Positions 4,840-5,215 of a stretch of DNA of 5,215 nt are shown here, piece by piece (position 1 is the stretch's first letter; each line of letters begins with the position of its first letter). This stretch comes from Bacteroidota bacterium (lineage in GTDB: Bacteria > Bacteroidota > Bacteroidia > Bacteroidales > SZUA-534): the NCBI GenBank assembly GCA_020047835.1, contig JAIFNJ010000057.1:1-5215 (forward strand), in the 5' to 3' direction. The translations under genes and the position numbers were made by a program. The notes beneath the pieces are model-generated. The model saw only the letters and a program-made list of their open reading frames with translations. It was not told where the DNA came from and did not search any database.

Positions 4840-5215
4840 TTATAGACTAATTCTTAAACCAATGCTATGAATTCCATTGAATGGATCTGTATCCCGGTAT
4901 GAATAATCAATTGCAAATGCTTTATTCTCCCCCTTTTTAAGTGGAACGGCTAAACTAAATCCTGCTGTTAATCCAGTTAATGCGGTAGTTCTTTCGGTAT
5001 CGCTATTAATGCCATTTTCATATACGTAACCTCCACGAAGCATTAATATTTTATGGAAACCGTATTCTAACCCCCCGTGAAACTGGTTTTTTGAGAATGA
5101 ATTTTCGGTAAAGGCACCCATTAATGTCAAGGCATGTAAGTCACCTAAATCGAAATCATACGAAACACCCAATTTAATTAACGAAGGCAATTCATATTCG
5201 GCTGAACGCATTTCC
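4840..5215 (-). CDS. PorV/PorQ-family outer-membrane protein, C-terminal part
   Basis: Only the last 124 residues are visible; the frame remains open through the window edge, so the Met codon at 5209-5211 is internal and the N-terminus with any signal peptide lies outside. The sequence alternates hydrophobic and polar residues in strand-length stretches separated by short turns (LIKLGVSYDF, HALTLMGAFTEN, GGLEYGFHKILMLRGGYVYE, AFAIDYSYRDTD), typical of a transmembrane beta-barrel. The ending DPFNGIHSIGLRISL is characteristic of the PorV/PorQ family of Bacteroidota, which have a FadL-like barrel. PorV is a shuttle component of the type IX secretion system, but many paralogues have no assigned role, so I do not call this porV itself. 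A terminator lies after the stop. Confidence 0.8.
   Translation of the reverse strand, partial: EMRSAEYELPSLIKLGVSYDFDLGDLHALTLMGAFTENSFSKNQFHGGLEYGFHKILMLRGGYVYENGINSDTERTTALTGLTAGFSLAVPLKKGENKAFAIDYSYRDTDPFNGIHSIGLRISL

Overview
The window reads as core chromosome of a low-GC member of the Bacteroidota. Four things point there: the TTTG-N19-TAnnTTTG promoter architecture in front of rplU, the general lack of Shine-Dalgarno sequences, the gene sets rplU-rpmA-serS and greA-HIT, and a PorV/PorQ-type outer-membrane protein at the right edge. I cannot place it below phylum with confidence.

Layout. Positions 9-587 (minus) encode a bifunctional-nuclease-domain (DUF151) protein with a C-terminal UVR motif. 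A roughly 300-base divergent promoter region follows, with a good Bacteroidota promoter facing right and a weaker one facing left. Rightward come rplU and rpmA (50S proteins L21 and L27), an intrinsic terminator, serS (seryl-tRNA synthetase), a second intrinsic terminator only two bases before the next start codon, and ruvC (Holliday-junction resolvase). On the right half, genes run leftward: a PorV/PorQ-family gene cut by the window edge, its terminator, then greA and a HIT-family hydrolase as a tight two-gene operon. ruvC and the HIT gene converge on a 372-base gap that ends in a bidirectional terminator.

The genes are ordinary housekeeping functions: translation (L21, L27, SerRS), recombination repair (RuvC), transcript-cleavage rescue of stalled polymerase (GreA), a nucleotide hydrolase (HIT) and an outer-membrane protein.

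The one striking non-coding feature lies in the ruvC/HIT gap. It is a 178-base element (3495-3672) with exact positional dyad symmetry about 3583.5. Each 81-base arm carries three small hairpins at matching positions. Two hairpin types are identical between the arms, and the outer hairpins differ by three base-pair swaps that keep the stem intact. It resembles a REP/BIME-like interspersed element built from about 67-base units. Its family, genome-wide copy number and any mobilising transposase cannot be determined from this window. I found no defence system, CRISPR, tRNA, rRNA or transposase gene.
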